Assembly: GCA_015057405.1 (NCBI GenBank) | Contig: SVEK01000004.1 | Location: 40,488 to 104,487 of the forward strand | DNA length: 64,000 nt | Direction: 5' to 3' | Source: Lachnospiraceae bacterium | GTDB taxonomy: Bacteria; Bacillota; Clostridia; Lachnospirales; Lachnospiraceae | In this document: positions 63,943 to 64,000 of the stretch, piece by piece | Numbering within the stretch: position 1 is the first letter of the stretch | Layout of the letters: each line of letters opens with the position of its first letter | The notes under the pieces: model-generated | What the model was told of the DNA's origin: nothing | Databases searched by the model: none | The model's input: the letters and a program-made list of their open reading frames with translations, nothing else | Position numbers and translations under genes: made by a program

Positions 63943-63995
63943 AAATCATCCAGATATTTGGTAAAATATAAGTATTAAATATCGAGGTGATTTAT

Positions 63996-64000
63996 ATGGC
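63996..64000 (+). CDS. Start of a plus-strand gene, cut by window edge
   Basis: GAGGTGA at 63984-63990 is followed five bases later by ATG at 63996, and the window ends two bases after it. The well-placed ribosome site and upstream promoter-like sequence indicate a real gene, divergent from the Hsp70 operon. Its product cannot be told; a divergent regulator of the operon would be a natural guess. Confidence 0.45.

Noticed and set aside
1..64000. tRNA, rRNA and CRISPR arrays
   Set aside because: No cloverleaf-like conserved T-arm sequence, rRNA stretch or regularly spaced repeat-spacer pattern was found on either strand.

Overview
The window is AT-rich DNA from a Gram-positive Clostridia bacterium, most likely a Lachnospiraceae species; the genus cannot be read from the sequence. 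Supporting signs are a phosphofructokinase with pyrophosphate-type residues next to class II aldolase, the Firmicutes gene order def-fmt-(YugP-like)-rsmB-rlmN-stp-prkC-rsgA-rpe, strong AGGAGG-type ribosome binding sites, and a small Cys-rich protein of a kind common in Lachnospiraceae. Nearly all genes lie on the minus strand.

Region 1 (1-22.1 kb) is mostly chromosomal backbone. It holds a VanZ-like gene cut by the window edge, glf, fba and pfp, two small unknown genes, and the nine-gene translation/signalling operon running from a good promoter at 14.45 kb to a terminator at 4.9 kb. Upstream lie an ABC-F ATPase, an HTH regulator fused to a desulfoferrodoxin-like domain, a secreted M15 peptidase with fibronectin-like domains, and an ArsC/Spx-like, a SIMPL, an ADP-ribosylglycohydrolase and a PD-(D/E)XK protein.

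Region 2 (22.1-25.9 kb) is a patchwork: a STAS-like gene behind a consensus promoter, a histidine kinase fragment, a PolC-derived protein without a complete polymerase active site, and a divergent WYL regulator separated from it by a perfect inverted repeat.

Region 3 (25.96-39.33 kb) is a tight 12-gene operon. It combines heptose-type sugar activation (HldE-like kinase/nucleotidyltransferase, GHMP kinase fused to a sugar nucleotidyltransferase, GT9 and GT2 glycosyltransferases) with a sulfur-delivery set (SufS-like desulfurase, SufU-like domain fused to a nucleotidyltransferase-like domain, PP-loop ATPase), a radical SAM protein with an unusual CX5CX2C motif, a PhnP-like hydrolase and two P-loop kinases. 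It looks like a biosynthetic cluster for an unknown, possibly sulfur-containing, sugar product.

Region 4 (39.4-63.56 kb) is the most striking part. It encodes five different Hsp70-like ATPases, three proteins whose C-termini look like GrpE nucleotide exchange factors (each just ahead of an Hsp70), a beta-CASP-like metallo-beta-lactamase, an SNF2-type helicase, a GHKL (Hsp90-like) ATPase and a helical protein, all co-directional. The first Hsp70 carries a PIN nuclease domain inside its ATPase domain. No J-domain protein is visible. An inactivated IS110/IS1111-type element splits the operon. I read this as a candidate chaperone-based surveillance or defence system; its function is inference.

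The last 440 bases are a divergent control region with paired operator-like repeats, a possible relict IS end, and the first codons of a plus-strand gene.
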